This document shows, in pieces, positions 1-8,509 of a stretch of DNA of 64,000 nt. The notes below the pieces were generated by a model. It made no database searches. It saw only the letters and a program-made list of their open reading frames with translations, and was not told where the DNA came from. The stretch is from Brachybacterium sp. UMB0905 (GTDB taxonomy: Bacteria; Actinomycetota; Actinomycetes; Actinomycetales; Dermabacteraceae): NCBI RefSeq assembly GCF_002871795.1, contig NZ_PNHL01000008.1:126178-190177 (forward strand), given 5' to 3'. Position numbers and translations under genes: made by a program. Every line of letters begins with the position of its first letter. Within the stretch, counting starts at the first letter, position 1.

Positions 1-237
1 GGGGTCCTGGTCGCTGAAGATCTGCGGGAACGCGGCGACGAACAGGATGAAGGCGATCAGCAGGGCGGAGATGACGAACACGGGGTTGCGCACCAGGTTG
101 TGCGCGGCCTCCGCCCACAGGGAGCGGGGCGCGGTGGAGGTGTCGACGGCGTCGACCTCCTGCAGCGGGGTCTCGTCCAGCGGCGCCACCCAGTGCTGGG
201 TGGTGGGCCGACGGGTGGCGCGTGCGTCACTTGCCAT
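1..237 (-). CDS. ABC transporter permease, OppC/DppC type, N-terminal part (cut by window edge)
   Basis: Only the first 79 codons are inside the window. The reading starts MASDARATRR and contains a hydrophobic segment (VISALLIAFILFVAAF, about residues 54-69) after a short cytoplasmic tail, then FPQIFSDQDP. This matches the N-terminal OppC_N module of peptide/nickel importer inner-membrane subunits. Its ATG overlaps the last 11 bases of the upstream permease gene, so the two are probably translationally coupled. The family works as a heterodimer with an OppB-type permease, fed by a binding protein and two ATPases; the ATPase genes would lie beyond the left edge. Substrate cannot be told from this fragment. 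Confidence 0.85.
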   Translation of the reverse strand, partial: MASDARATRRPTTQHWVAPLDETPLQEVDAVDTSTAPRSLWAEAAHNLVRNPVFVISALLIAFILFVAAFPQIFSDQDP

Positions 238-1156
238 AGCGGATCCTCGGGTCGAGCACGCCGTAGAGCAGGTCCACGACGAGGTTGGACAGCAGGAAGA
301 TGATCACCATCAATGTCACCAGCGAGACCACCAGCGGGCTCTCGCCGTCGTTGATCGACTTGAACAGCAGCGTCCCGATCCCGGGCACGTTGAAGATGCG
401 CTCGGTGACGATCGCGCCGCCCATCAGGGCGCCCAGGTCCGCGCCGATGAAGGTGACCACGGGGATCAGGGAGTTGCGCAGGATGTGGCGGGAGACCACG
501 CCGCCGCGCGAGAGGCCCTTGGCAGTCGCGGTGCGCACGTGGTCCGACGGGACCGTCTCGGCGATCGAGGTGCGCGTCAGGCGCAGGACATAGGCGAAGG
601 AGACGGCGCCCAGCACGAAGCCGGGCACCAGGAGGTTCTCCCACGACGGGTCGCGGCCCACGTTGATCGGGGCGATCCCCAGCTTGACGCCCAGGACGAA
701 CTGGGCCACGAAGCCGATCACGAAGGTGGGGGTGGCGATCAGCAGCAGCGAGAGCATCAGCAGCGTGGTGTCGATGAAGGTGCCCTTGCGCAGGCCCGCG
801 ATCACGCCGGCGATGACGCCGAAGGTGGTCTCGACCGCCACGGCGATGAGCGCGAGCTTAAAGGTAGTGGGGAAGGCCTGGGCGATCTGCTCGGAGATCG
901 AGCGGCCGTTGAAGCCCACTCCCAGGTCCAGCGTCACCACGTTGCCGAGGTAGATCAGCCACTGCACGAGCACGGGCTTGTCGAGGTTGTACTGCTCCCG
1001 CAGGCGCTGCTCGACGGCCGGGGAGATCGGCTTGTCTCCGGCGAGCGTGAGGATCGGGTCTCCGGACGTGTAGAACGTCAGCAGGTAGATGATCAGGGTG
1101 GCGCCGAGGAAGACGGGGATCATCTGCAGCAGTCGCCGCGCGATGTACCAGATCAC
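227..1156 (-). CDS. ABC transporter permease, OppB/DppB type
   Basis: A 309-residue membrane protein of usual length for the peptide/nickel (DppB/OppB) permease family. It starts MIWYIARRLLQMIPVFLG, the typical first membrane helix. After a periplasmic-type loop ending in LVQWLIYLGNVVTLDLG come five further hydrophobic segments. The cytoplasmic loop with the ATPase-coupling EAA motif reads VRTATAKGLSRGGVVSRHIL (about residues 207-226). The C-terminus VVDLLYGVLDPRIRYGK is strongly conserved in the family. It lies 120 bp downstream of a binding-protein gene and overlaps the next permease. Imports oligopeptides, dipeptides or a related substrate across the plasma membrane; substrate not determinable. 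Confidence 0.93.
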   Translation of the reverse strand: MIWYIARRLLQMIPVFLGATLIIYLLTFYTSGDPILTLAGDKPISPAVEQRLREQYNLDKPVLVQWLIYLGNVVTLDLGVGFNGRSISEQIAQAFPTTFKLALIAVAVETTFGVIAGVIAGLRKGTFIDTTLLMLSLLLIATPTFVIGFVAQFVLGVKLGIAPINVGRDPSWENLLVPGFVLGAVSFAYVLRLTRTSIAETVPSDHVRTATAKGLSRGGVVSRHILRNSLIPVVTFIGADLGALMGGAIVTERIFNVPGIGTLLFKSINDGESPLVVSLVTLMVIIFLLSNLVVDLLYGVLDPRIRYGK

Positions 1157-1225
1157 GTCGTTCTCTTTCGAAGTCGGGAAGGGTCCGGGGTCAGCCCCCG
1201 GGGGCGCCCGGCGGGCCGGGCGCGC

Positions 1226-1260
1226 GACGGCGGGAACCGGAGGCTCCGGTCCCCGCCGTC
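1226..1260 (-). terminator. Intra-operon hairpin between binding-protein and permease genes
   Basis: Near-perfect inverted repeat: the arm beginning gacggcggg at 1226 pairs with cccgccgtc ending at 1260, and an inner accgga/tccggt stem closes on a 3-base loop. It sits 17 bases after the binding-protein stop and before the permease start. No U-tract is visible. Such hairpins commonly lower permease expression relative to the binding protein; that role is inferred. Confidence 0.6.
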
Positions 1261-1276
1261 AGGGTAGGTCAGCAGG

Positions 1277-2936
1277 TCACTTGGTGATCTGGTGGTACAG
1301 CGGCACGGTGTCCCAGCCGTACTCCACGTTGGAGACCAGCGTGGAGTAGCCGCCGAAGGTGTTCTGGTACCACAGCGGCACGACGGGCAGGTCCTCCATG
1401 AGGATCGCCTCGGCCTGCTTCCACAGCTCGATGGCCTCCTCCTCGCTCGCGGCGGCGAGACCGTCGGACAGCAGCTGATCGAACTCGGGGTTCTTGTAGT
1501 CGCCGTCGTTGGAGCCCTTGCCATCCGCAGCCGCGGAGCCGTACAGGGGGCCCAGGAAGTTGTAGGCGGAGGGGTAGTCGGCCTGCCAGCCCGAGCGCCA
1601 GGTGCCGTCGAGATCGCGCTTGCGGATCTGCTCGCGCATCTCGCCGAAGGCGGGGAACGGGGTGGGCTTGGCCTCGATGCCCAGGGTGTTGGACAGCGAG
1701 TTGCACACCGCCTCGACCCAGTCGGAGTGGGGGCCGTCGGCGTTGTAGGCGAGCGTCAGGGGGCCCTCGAAGGGGCTCATGCTCTCGGCCTCCTCCCACA
1801 GCTTCTTCGCCTCGGCCTCATCGAACTCGAGCACCTCGGCGCCGGGGATATCGGTGGCACCGCCGCCGGGGATCACCGGGGAGACGAAATCGGTGGCGGG
1901 GGTGCGGGTGCCGAAGAAGAGGTTGTCGCAGATGGTCTGGCGGTCGATGGCCCGCGAGATCGCCTTGCGGCGCAGCTTCCCGGCCTCGCCCTCGAAGTTC
2001 TTGTCGTACCCGGGCAGGGTGATCGACTGGAACACAGCGCCCTCGGTGTTCACCGCGCGCTCGCCCAGCTCGTCCTCGAAGGTGGACAGGGCGGAGTTGG
2101 GGATCTGGTCCACGACGTCGACGTTGTCCGAAGACAGGTCGTTGTACATGGTCTCCGGGTCTTGGTAGACGGTGAAGGTCAGCCCGGCGTTCTGGGCCTT
2201 GCGGGGACCGTCGTAGGACTCATTGGGGACCAGCACGAGCTCCTGGTCGTGGCTCCAGCTCTCGAGCTTGTAGGGGCCGTTGGCGAGCGGCGACTCGCCG
2301 AAGGCCTCCATGTCCTCGAAGGCGGAGGGCGGCAGCGGCATGTACGCCGAGTAGCCCAGGCGGGTGGGGAAGTCGGACTGGGCGGAGACCAGGCGCACGG
2401 TGAAGGTCTTCTCGTCCACGACCTCCAGGCCGGAGAGGGTCGCATCCTCGGCGACGTCCTTGGCGGACAGCTCCTTGTAGCCCTCGATGGGCTCGAAGAA
2501 GTACTGGCCGATCTGGGCGTTCGTAGCGTTGGCGCCGTAGTTCCAGGCGTCCACGAAGTCCTGGGCGGTCACCGGGGTGGAGCCGTCGGAGTAGGTCAGG
2601 CCCTCACGGATGGTGATGGTCCAGTTCTGGTTGTCCTCGGACTCGATGGACTCTGCGACGTCGTTCTCGGTGGAGCCGTCGGCCTTGTAGTAGACCAGGC
2701 CCGCCCACAGCATGGTGATGATCCGGCCGCCGCCGACCTCACCGGTGTTGGTGGGGATCAGGGGGTTCTCGGGCTCGGTGGTGTTGGCGTAGATGGGCTC
2801 GCCGGAGCCGCCGTCGGCTCCGCCGCCACCGCTGCCGCCGTTCCCGCCGTCACCGCCCCCGCCGCAGGCGGCGAGGGTCAGCGCGGCCGCCGCCGGCGGC
2901 GGTGCTCAGCATCATGGTTCGGCGCGTGAAGGCCAT
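1277..2936 (-). CDS. ABC transporter substrate-binding lipoprotein (SBP family 5), signal peptide interrupted by apparent +1 frameshift
   Basis: Extracytoplasmic peptide/nickel-binding protein (OppA/DppA type) feeding the two permeases downstream. The body is intact, about 540 residues, with family features such as WTITIREGLTYSDGSTPVTA and the C-terminal PVVPLWYQNTFGGYS. Upstream of the conserved IITMLWAGLVYY the frame stays open through a Gly/Ser-rich linker to a lipobox (ALTLAAC-GGGG). The natural start is ATG at 2936, preceded by AGGAG at 7-base spacing, and reads MAFTRRTMMLSTAA. These two parts are in different frames: 1277-2936 is 1660 bases, one more than a multiple of three. Deleting one base in the GC run at about 2891-2906 would restore a continuous signal peptide. 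Either a sequencing error or a real inactivating mutation. Read strictly, the longest ATG-initiated frame is only 1277-2713. Confidence 0.8.
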
Positions 2937-3241
2937 GGGGGATCTCCTGGTGCGTTTGAGGGGTCGGGACGCCTCGGGGGTCGCCCGCACCGCAATGTGC
3001 GGATCTGCCGAGTATGCAGCAGCTCATGTCAAGAGGCGTTCATCCTTCGATAACTTCTCGGTGACGGAACCTACACGTTCTCCGTCCGGGGTGCGAGATC
3101 TGCTGGATAGCGCGCCCCTCGATCAGTCCGCGCGACGGGCGCGCGGGGCCCGGGTTCCGACGGAGCCGCTCAGCATCTGAAGACCATCCCGGCCGCCTGC
3201 GGTCCTCGCCCGTCCCCGAGAAGAGGGTGTTCAATGGCCGT
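2937..3241. promoter_or_regulatory. Divergent intergenic region between binding-protein gene and pgi
   Basis: A 305-bp spacer between the minus-strand importer operon and plus-strand pgi, so it should hold promoters for both. On the minus strand a perfect TTGACA lies at 3032-3027, but the -10 at 17-18 bp spacing (GGCAGA/GCAGAT) is poor. A small hairpin, ccgca-atg-tgcgg, lies at 2990-3002. No confident operator or small gene was seen. The sequence around 3040-3110 is more AT-rich than its surroundings. Confidence 0.4.
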
Positions 3242-4948
3242 ATGACTGCGACCTCTGCATCCGCCACCGCCGCAACCCCGCCCGTCGACCCCACCACCAC
3301 GGAGGCCTGGGCCGCGCTGGAGGCCCACAGCCTCGAGCTGACCACCTCTCTGCGGGAGATGTTCGCCGCTGATCCGCAGCGCGCCGAGCGCTTCACCCTC
3401 GATGCCGCGGACCTGCACGTGGACCTGTCGAAGAACGCCATCACCGAGGAGACGGTCCAGCTGCTGCTGCAGCTGGCCCGCGAGGTGGGTCTCGAGCAGC
3501 GGCGCGAGGCGATGTTCACCGGTGCGCACATCAACACCACCGAGGACCGCGCGGTGCTGCACACCGCGCTGCGCCGCCCGGCCGGGGCCGCCCCCGCCCT
3601 CGAGGTCGATGGCCAGCAGATCGACCAGGACGTGCACGAGACCCTGCAGCGCGTCTACGCGTTCGCGCGCAAGATCCGCTCGGGCGAGTGGACCGGCATG
3701 ACCGGCAAGCCGATCCGCACCGTGGTGAACATCGGCATCGGCGGCTCGGACCTCGGGCCCGTCATGGTCTACGAAGCGCTGCGGCCCCTCGCACAGGAGA
3801 GCCTCAGCGCCCGCTTCGTCTCCAACATCGACCCCACCGACGCGTATGCCACCACCGCGGATCTGGATCCCGAGACGACGCTCGTGATCGTGGCCTCCAA
3901 GACCTTCACCACCCTGGAGACCATCACCAACGCCCGCCTGGTGCGGCAGTGGCTGCTGGATGGTCTGCGTGAGCAGGCGGGACTGACCGCCGAGCAGGAG
4001 ACCGAGGCGGTCGCCAAGCATTTCGTGGCGGTCTCCACGGCGCTGGACAAGGTCGAGGAGTTCGGGATCGACCCGGCCAATGCCTTCGGCTTCTGGAACT
4101 GGGTGGGCGGACGCTACAGCGTCGACTCCGCGATCGGGACGGTGCTCGCGACCGTGCTGGGCCCCGAGGCGTTCGAGGAGCTGCTGGCCGGATTCCACGC
4201 GATGGATGAGCATTTCCGCACCGCCCCCGCCGAGGCGAACGTGCCGTTGCTGATGGGCCTGCTGAACGTGTGGAACGTGAATTTCCTGGAGGCGGAGACC
4301 CACGCGGTCCTCCCCTACTCGCAGTACCTGCACCGCTTCCCCGCCTACCTCCAGCAGCTGACCATGGAGTCCAACGGCAAGTCGGTGCGCTGGGACGGCT
4401 CTTTGGCCACCACCGAGACCGGCGAGGTGTTCTGGGGCGAGCCCGGCACCAACGGGCAGCACGCCTTCTACCAGCTGATCCACCAGGGCACCCGGGTGAT
4501 CCCCGCGGACTTCATCGCCTTCGCCACCCCGAACCATGCGCTGCGCGACGGCGAGCAGGACGTCCACGAGCTGTTCCTGGCGAACTTCTTCGCCCAGACC
4601 AAGGCGCTTGCCTTCGGCAAGACCGCCGAAGAGGTCCGCGCCGAGGGCACCGAGGGCGCACTGGTGGCGGCCCGCGAGTTCTCCGGCGACCGTCCCACCA
4701 CCTCGATCCTGGCTGCGAAGCTCACGCCCTCGACACTGGGGCAGCTGATCGCGCTGTACGAGCACATCACCTTCGTGCAGGGCGTGGTGTGGGGCATCAA
4801 CTCCTTCGACCAGTGGGGCGTGGAGCTCGGCAAGCAGCTGGCCAAGAACCTCGCCCCGGCTGTGGCCGGCGACGACGAGGCGCTCGCGCAGGAGGACTCC
4901 TCCACCGCGGGACTGATCCGCTGGTACCTCGAGCACCGCGAGGACTGA
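3242..4948 (+). CDS. pgi: Glucose-6-phosphate isomerase
   Basis: Interconverts glucose 6-phosphate and fructose 6-phosphate in the cytoplasm (glycolysis/gluconeogenesis). About 568 residues, usual for bacterial Pgi. Visible landmarks: the sugar-phosphate loop [15 protein letters not shown], the signature [16 protein letters not shown], the active-site segment [10 protein letters not shown], and the C-terminal [15 protein letters not shown]. Start: ATG at 3242 gives the typical N-terminus; a GTG at 3227 in the same frame is possible, but the only purine-rich tract (gagaagaggg, 3218-3227) is immediately before it and so fits neither start perfectly. The gene stands alone, followed by a strong hairpin terminator. 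Sits in the same neighbourhood as pfkA and a sugar importer. Confidence 0.97.
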   Translation: MTATSASATAATPPVDPTTTEAWAALEAHSLELTTSLREMFAADPQRAERFTLDAADLHVDLSKNAITEETVQLLLQLAREVGLEQRREAMFTGAHINTTEDRAVLHTALRRPAGAAPALEVDGQQIDQDVHETLQRVYAFARKIRSGEWTGMTGKPIRTVVNIGIGGSDLGPVMVYEALRPLAQESLSARFVSNIDPTDAYATTADLDPETTLVIVASKTFTTLETITNARLVRQWLLDGLREQAGLTAEQETEAVAKHFVAVSTALDKVEEFGIDPANAFGFWNWVGGRYSVDSAIGTVLATVLGPEAFEELLAGFHAMDEHFRTAPAEANVPLLMGLLNVWNVNFLEAETHAVLPYSQYLHRFPAYLQQLTMESNGKSVRWDGSLATTETGEVFWGEPGTNGQHAFYQLIHQGTRVIPADFIAFATPNHALRDGEQDVHELFLANFFAQTKALAFGKTAEEVRAEGTEGALVAAREFSGDRPTTSILAAKLTPSTLGQLIALYEHITFVQGVVWGINSFDQWGVELGKQLAKNLAPAVAGDDEALAQEDSSTAGLIRWYLEHRED

Positions 4949-4995
4949 GCACCGCAAGGACGGAGCGCCGCCCGTCATAGGCGGCACAGGCTCAG

Positions 4996-5028
4996 AGGGC
5001 CCGGGGGGCTGACATGCCCCCGGGCCCT
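4996..5028 (+). terminator. Rho-independent-type terminator after pgi
   Basis: Perfect 12-bp GC stem (agggcccggggg at 4996-5007 pairs with 5017-5028) with a 9-base loop, 47 bases after the pgi stop. The downstream flank is only weakly T-rich, as is common in high-GC actinobacteria. Confidence 0.7.
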
Positions 5029-5236
5029 CGTTCGTCACCCCGCCACCCCTAGGCCACCTCGCGTTCACCTGCGATGCACCGTGCGCCCCGGAGAGGTCAC
5101 AACTGGGCCACATCGCGTGCAACCAACGGCAACCGTCATCCATGCTGCTGAAGCACCGGGACCATGTCCCCGTCGGCCGCACGAGCCGCGCGCTCCCCAC
5201 CGTCGGGGGGCGCACCGCGATCAAGGAGGACCGCGC

Positions 5237-6571
5237 ATGAACCCCACGACTACTCCCCGCACTCTGCCCCCGTCGCGCCGCGCCGTGACGCTGGGCGGCA
5301 CCGCGGCGCTCGCCGCCACCGCCCTGGCCGCCTGCAACCCTGGCGGCTCCGGCGGTGGGGGCAGCAACCCCGATGCCGCGCCCGTCGAGGAGCAGGACGC
5401 CTCCGAGCTCGCCGGGAAGACCCTCTCCTACGTCTACTTCACCGATGGTCCCGATGAGCAGGCCACCCGTGACCTCATCGCCCAGTTCGAAGAGGAGTAC
5501 GACGTCACCGTCGACCTGGAGATCGTGCCGTTCTCCGATATCACTACCACCCTGCAGGCGCGACTGTCCGGCGGTCAGGCCCCCGATGTGGCGCGCGTGG
5601 CCGCGACCGCTCCGTTCGTCGGTGATCTGCTGATCCTGGACGACTATCTGGGGGCGGAGTACCTCGAGGAGTTCTCCGAGGGGGTGCGCGTGGGCATGAC
5701 CGATCCCGACGGGAAGATCCATGCGGTCGCCTCCGACCTCACGCAGAACGGTCCCTTCGTGAACCTCGACCTGTTCGAAAAGGCCGGGGTGGAGGTGCCG
5801 GACTCCTGGACCTGGGAGGAGATGGTCGACCTCGCCACGCAGGTGCAGGAGAAGACCGGGTGCGAGTACGCCTTCGCGATGGACAAGTCCGGGCATCGCC
5901 TCTCCACGATCCTCTCCCAGGGCGGCACCTACCTGGTGCAGGAGGGCGAGAGCTCCCTGGACCCGGCGGCCGCCACCACGGCGCTGCAGCCGCTGGTGGA
6001 CATGATCGAGAACGGCACGTCGCCGTCTGATTTCTGGCTGGATTCGGGCACCAAGTACCAGGGCGCCAATGAGGTGTTCCTGGCCCAGCAGGTGCCGGTC
6101 TATCTCTCGGGCAACTGGCAGGTCGCCCAGTTCGACGAGGGTGCCGAGTTCGCCTGGGCCACGATGCCGAACCCCTCGATGACCTCTGGCGGCGGCTTCC
6201 CTGGCGGCAAGTTCATGGTGGGCTTCGCCGAGGGGCCCGAGAACCAGCTCGCCGCCACCTTCCTGCAGTTCATGAACTCCAAGGAGTCGCAGGAGGCCTT
6301 CATCACCGCGTCCTCGTTCATGCCCACCCGGGCGGATCTCACCGAGTCCGGCGTCACCTACCCGATGCGGGATCAGGAGATGGGCGTGTTCGTCACCGAT
6401 CTCTCCGAGACCCCGGCGGAGGCCTTCGCCGCCTGCTACGACCCGAACTTCGATGCCGCCGCGCAGGAGTTCATCAAGGAGTTCTCCCAGGTGGTGGCCG
6501 GCAACAAGGATCTGGCCACCGCCATGGAGGATCTCAAGGCCGCCATCGACTCCGTCGTGGAGCAGGCCTGA
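5237..6571 (+). CDS. Carbohydrate ABC transporter substrate-binding lipoprotein (SBP family 1)
   Basis: Extracellular binding lipoprotein of the UgpB/MalE-type family, 444 residues. The N-terminus MNPTTTPRTLPPSRRAVTLGG has a twin-arginine-like motif, then a hydrophobic stretch ending in the lipobox LAAC (Cys near residue 34) and a Gly/Ser linker. The mature part shows family features such as DLIAQFEEEYDVTVDLEIVP and a sugar-site-like WTWEEMVDLATQVQEKTG. Start: ATG at 5237, with AAGGAGG at 5223-5229. A longer in-frame extension to 5081 is rejected because it has no such ribosome-binding site and would bury the signal peptide. Its TGA overlaps the first permease ATG by one base (TGATG). Probably imports a sugar or polyol; identity unknown. 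Confidence 0.93.
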   Translation: MNPTTTPRTLPPSRRAVTLGGTAALAATALAACNPGGSGGGGSNPDAAPVEEQDASELAGKTLSYVYFTDGPDEQATRDLIAQFEEEYDVTVDLEIVPFSDITTTLQARLSGGQAPDVARVAATAPFVGDLLILDDYLGAEYLEEFSEGVRVGMTDPDGKIHAVASDLTQNGPFVNLDLFEKAGVEVPDSWTWEEMVDLATQVQEKTGCEYAFAMDKSGHRLSTILSQGGTYLVQEGESSLDPAAATTALQPLVDMIENGTSPSDFWLDSGTKYQGANEVFLAQQVPVYLSGNWQVAQFDEGAEFAWATMPNPSMTSGGGFPGGKFMVGFAEGPENQLAATFLQFMNSKESQEAFITASSFMPTRADLTESGVTYPMRDQEMGVFVTDLSETPAEAFAACYDPNFDAAAQEFIKEFSQVVAGNKDLATAMEDLKAAIDSVVEQA

Positions 6572-7485
6572 TGTCCTCGGCCACGGCACCCGCGGCCCCA
6601 CGTCGGCGCCGACGGGTGCCGTTGTCCCTGCGGGCGGCGCCGTACCTGTTCCTGCTGCCCAACATGGTGATCTTCGGGCTGTTCACCATCTACCCGGCCT
6701 TCAGCGGGCTGAACATCTCGCTGTACTCCTCCCGCAACGGCCGCACCTTCGAATGGGCGGGGCTCGGGAACTACCAGCGGATCTTCGCCGACGACGAGTT
6801 CTTCCAGGCGCTGGTGAACACTGTCGTGTTCGTCCTGGTCTTCGTGGCGCTCGGTGTGCTGATCTCCGTGGTGCTCGCAGTGCAGCTGAACGCGCAGAAC
6901 ATCGGGAAGTCCTTCTTCCGCTCGGTGTTCTTCCTGCCGGTGCTGCTCAGCCCCGTGGTCGTCGGCATCGTGTGGCGCTGGCTGCTGGAGCGCAACGGCG
7001 GCTTGGTCAATGCGGCGCTGTCCGCGATCGGCCTGGATGCAGTGCCCTGGCTCGTGAACCCCACCCTGGCCATGGTCTCCGTGGTGGCGGTGAGCCTGTG
7101 GGTCAACGTCGGCTTCTACACCATGATCCTGCTGGCAGGACTACAGTCCATCGACCCGAACCTGTATGAGGCCGCGAGCCTGGACGGCGCCTCGCCGCTC
7201 GAGCAGTTCCGGCACATCACGGTGCCGATGCTCGCGCCCACCACGATGGTGGTGCTGATCCTGTCCACCATCCACGGCTTCCAATCCTTCGACGTCATCT
7301 ACAACCTCACCGGCGGTGGACCGGTCGGCTCGACCACGCTGCTGGTGCAGTACGTGTACGACAACGCCTTCGGGCCCCAGATGCAGTACGGCATGGCCGC
7401 CGCCGGATCGGTGGTGCTGTTCCTGATCGTCATGAGCTTCACGCTGCTGAACTGGTGGCTGGGCCGGCGCGCGGAGGCGGTGTGA
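6571..7485 (+). CDS. Carbohydrate ABC transporter permease, MalF/UgpA type
   Basis: A 304-residue inner-membrane permease with six predicted helices, starting after a basic tail (APRRRRRVPLSLRAAPYLFLLPNMVIFGLF). The EAA coupling loop reads EAASLDGASPLEQFRHITVP (about residues 205-224), diagnostic of the CUT1 sugar importer family. Translation is coupled to the binding-protein gene by a one-base stop/start overlap and is followed, one base on, by the partner permease. Together they form the transmembrane channel. No ATPase gene is present nearby, which suggests use of a shared MsiK-type ATPase encoded elsewhere (family knowledge, not seen here). Confidence 0.95.
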   Translation: MSSATAPAAPRRRRRVPLSLRAAPYLFLLPNMVIFGLFTIYPAFSGLNISLYSSRNGRTFEWAGLGNYQRIFADDEFFQALVNTVVFVLVFVALGVLISVVLAVQLNAQNIGKSFFRSVFFLPVLLSPVVVGIVWRWLLERNGGLVNAALSAIGLDAVPWLVNPTLAMVSVVAVSLWVNVGFYTMILLAGLQSIDPNLYEAASLDGASPLEQFRHITVPMLAPTTMVVLILSTIHGFQSFDVIYNLTGGGPVGSTTLLVQYVYDNAFGPQMQYGMAAAGSVVLFLIVMSFTLLNWWLGRRAEAV

Positions 7486-7486
7486 G

Positions 7487-8347
7487 ATGAGCACGAGCAC
7501 GAAACCGACGACTTGGACCTCGACCTCCCGCACCCGGGTGCGTCCGCGCGATGCGGTGCGCACCGTGAATCTCACGGCGCTGGCCCTGCTGGTGCTGATC
7601 CCGTTGCTGTGGACGGTGCTGGGCTCCTTCAAGAGTCCCTCGGAGCTCGCGCAGCGACCGCCCACGCTGCTGCCGGAGACCTGGCGGCCCGAGAACTACG
7701 TCCAGGCGCTGACCAGCTTCGACGTGCTGCGCTACCTCACCAACAGCGTGATCGTGGTGGTCGTGGCGACGCTGCTGACCCTGATCATCAACTCGATGGC
7801 CGCCTATGCGCTCAGCCGCTACAACTTCCGTGGCCGGGACCTGCTGTTCCTGGTTACGCTCGCGACGATCATGGTGCCGCTGCAGGTGATCCTGATCCCC
7901 GTCTACCAGGTGACCGCTTCCCTGGGGCTGACCAACTCCCTATGGGGCGTGATCCTGCCCGCGATCGCCACCCCGACGGGTGTGTTCCTGCTGCGCCAGT
8001 ACATGCTCACGATCCCCGATGAGCTCATCGATTCCGCCCGCGTGGACGGCGCCCGAGAGTTCGGGATCTTCTGGCGGGTGGTGCTGCCGCTGTGCAAGCC
8101 GGCCCTCGCGGTGCTCGCGATCTTCTCGGTGCTGTGGCGGTGGAACGACTTCCTGTGGCCGCTGGTGGTCACCAATGAGAGGACCCGCACCCTGCCGGTG
8201 GCGCTGGCCCGTTTCGCGAGCCAGGAGGTGGTGCCCTTCAACCTGGTGCTGGCCATCTCCGTGGTGTCGATGGTGCCGGTGCTGATCTGCTTCCTGGTCT
8301 TCCAGAAGCAGATCGTCCAGGGCATCGCCGCAACCGGCATGAAGTGA
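7487..8347 (+). CDS. Carbohydrate ABC transporter permease, MalG/UgpE type
   Basis: A 286-residue partner permease. After a Thr-rich N-terminus it has the first helix (LTALALLVLIPLLWTVLGSF), then the family segment SPSELAQRPPTLLPETWRPENYVQAL, and the EAA-loop equivalent ELIDSARVDGAREFGIFWRV (about residues 180-199). It ends FQKQIVQGIAATGMK, a C-terminus typical of MalG-like subunits (QGLTAGAVK-like). Starts one base after the upstream permease stop and is the last gene of the three-gene operon, followed by an inverted repeat. Confidence 0.95.
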   Translation: MSTSTKPTTWTSTSRTRVRPRDAVRTVNLTALALLVLIPLLWTVLGSFKSPSELAQRPPTLLPETWRPENYVQALTSFDVLRYLTNSVIVVVVATLLTLIINSMAAYALSRYNFRGRDLLFLVTLATIMVPLQVILIPVYQVTASLGLTNSLWGVILPAIATPTGVFLLRQYMLTIPDELIDSARVDGAREFGIFWRVVLPLCKPALAVLAIFSVLWRWNDFLWPLVVTNERTRTLPVALARFASQEVVPFNLVLAISVVSMVPVLICFLVFQKQIVQGIAATGMK

Positions 8348-8348
8348 C

Positions 8349-8401
8349 CGGCGGGCGCCGTCTGACCGGCCGCACGCCGCGCCGTGATCTGGCGCCCGCC
8401 G
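8349..8401 (+). terminator. Inverted repeat after sugar importer operon
   Basis: Perfect 11-bp arms cggcgggcgcc (8349-8359) and ggcgcccgccg (8391-8401) flank a 31-base GC-rich loop, beginning right after the permease stop. Plausible terminator; the long loop makes it less certain. Confidence 0.45.
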
Positions 8402-8509
8402 CGGCGCGCGGTCCGCTGAGGCGACTCGCATAGTGGGCAATGGCCTGCGGAACCACCCGGCGACATGCGATGATGTGACCTGGCAGATATCACACCTCAA
8501 GGGGGACCC

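Noticed and set aside
5041..5236. LacI-type operator before the sugar importer (gcaacc repeats)
   Set aside because: Two gcaacc hexamers at about 5119 and 5129 are direct, not palindromic, and too short to call an operator.
3170..6601. Long minus-strand frame across pgi and the sugar-binding gene
   Set aside because: Crosses a clear terminator and two genes with strong homology; composition is that of a shadow frame.
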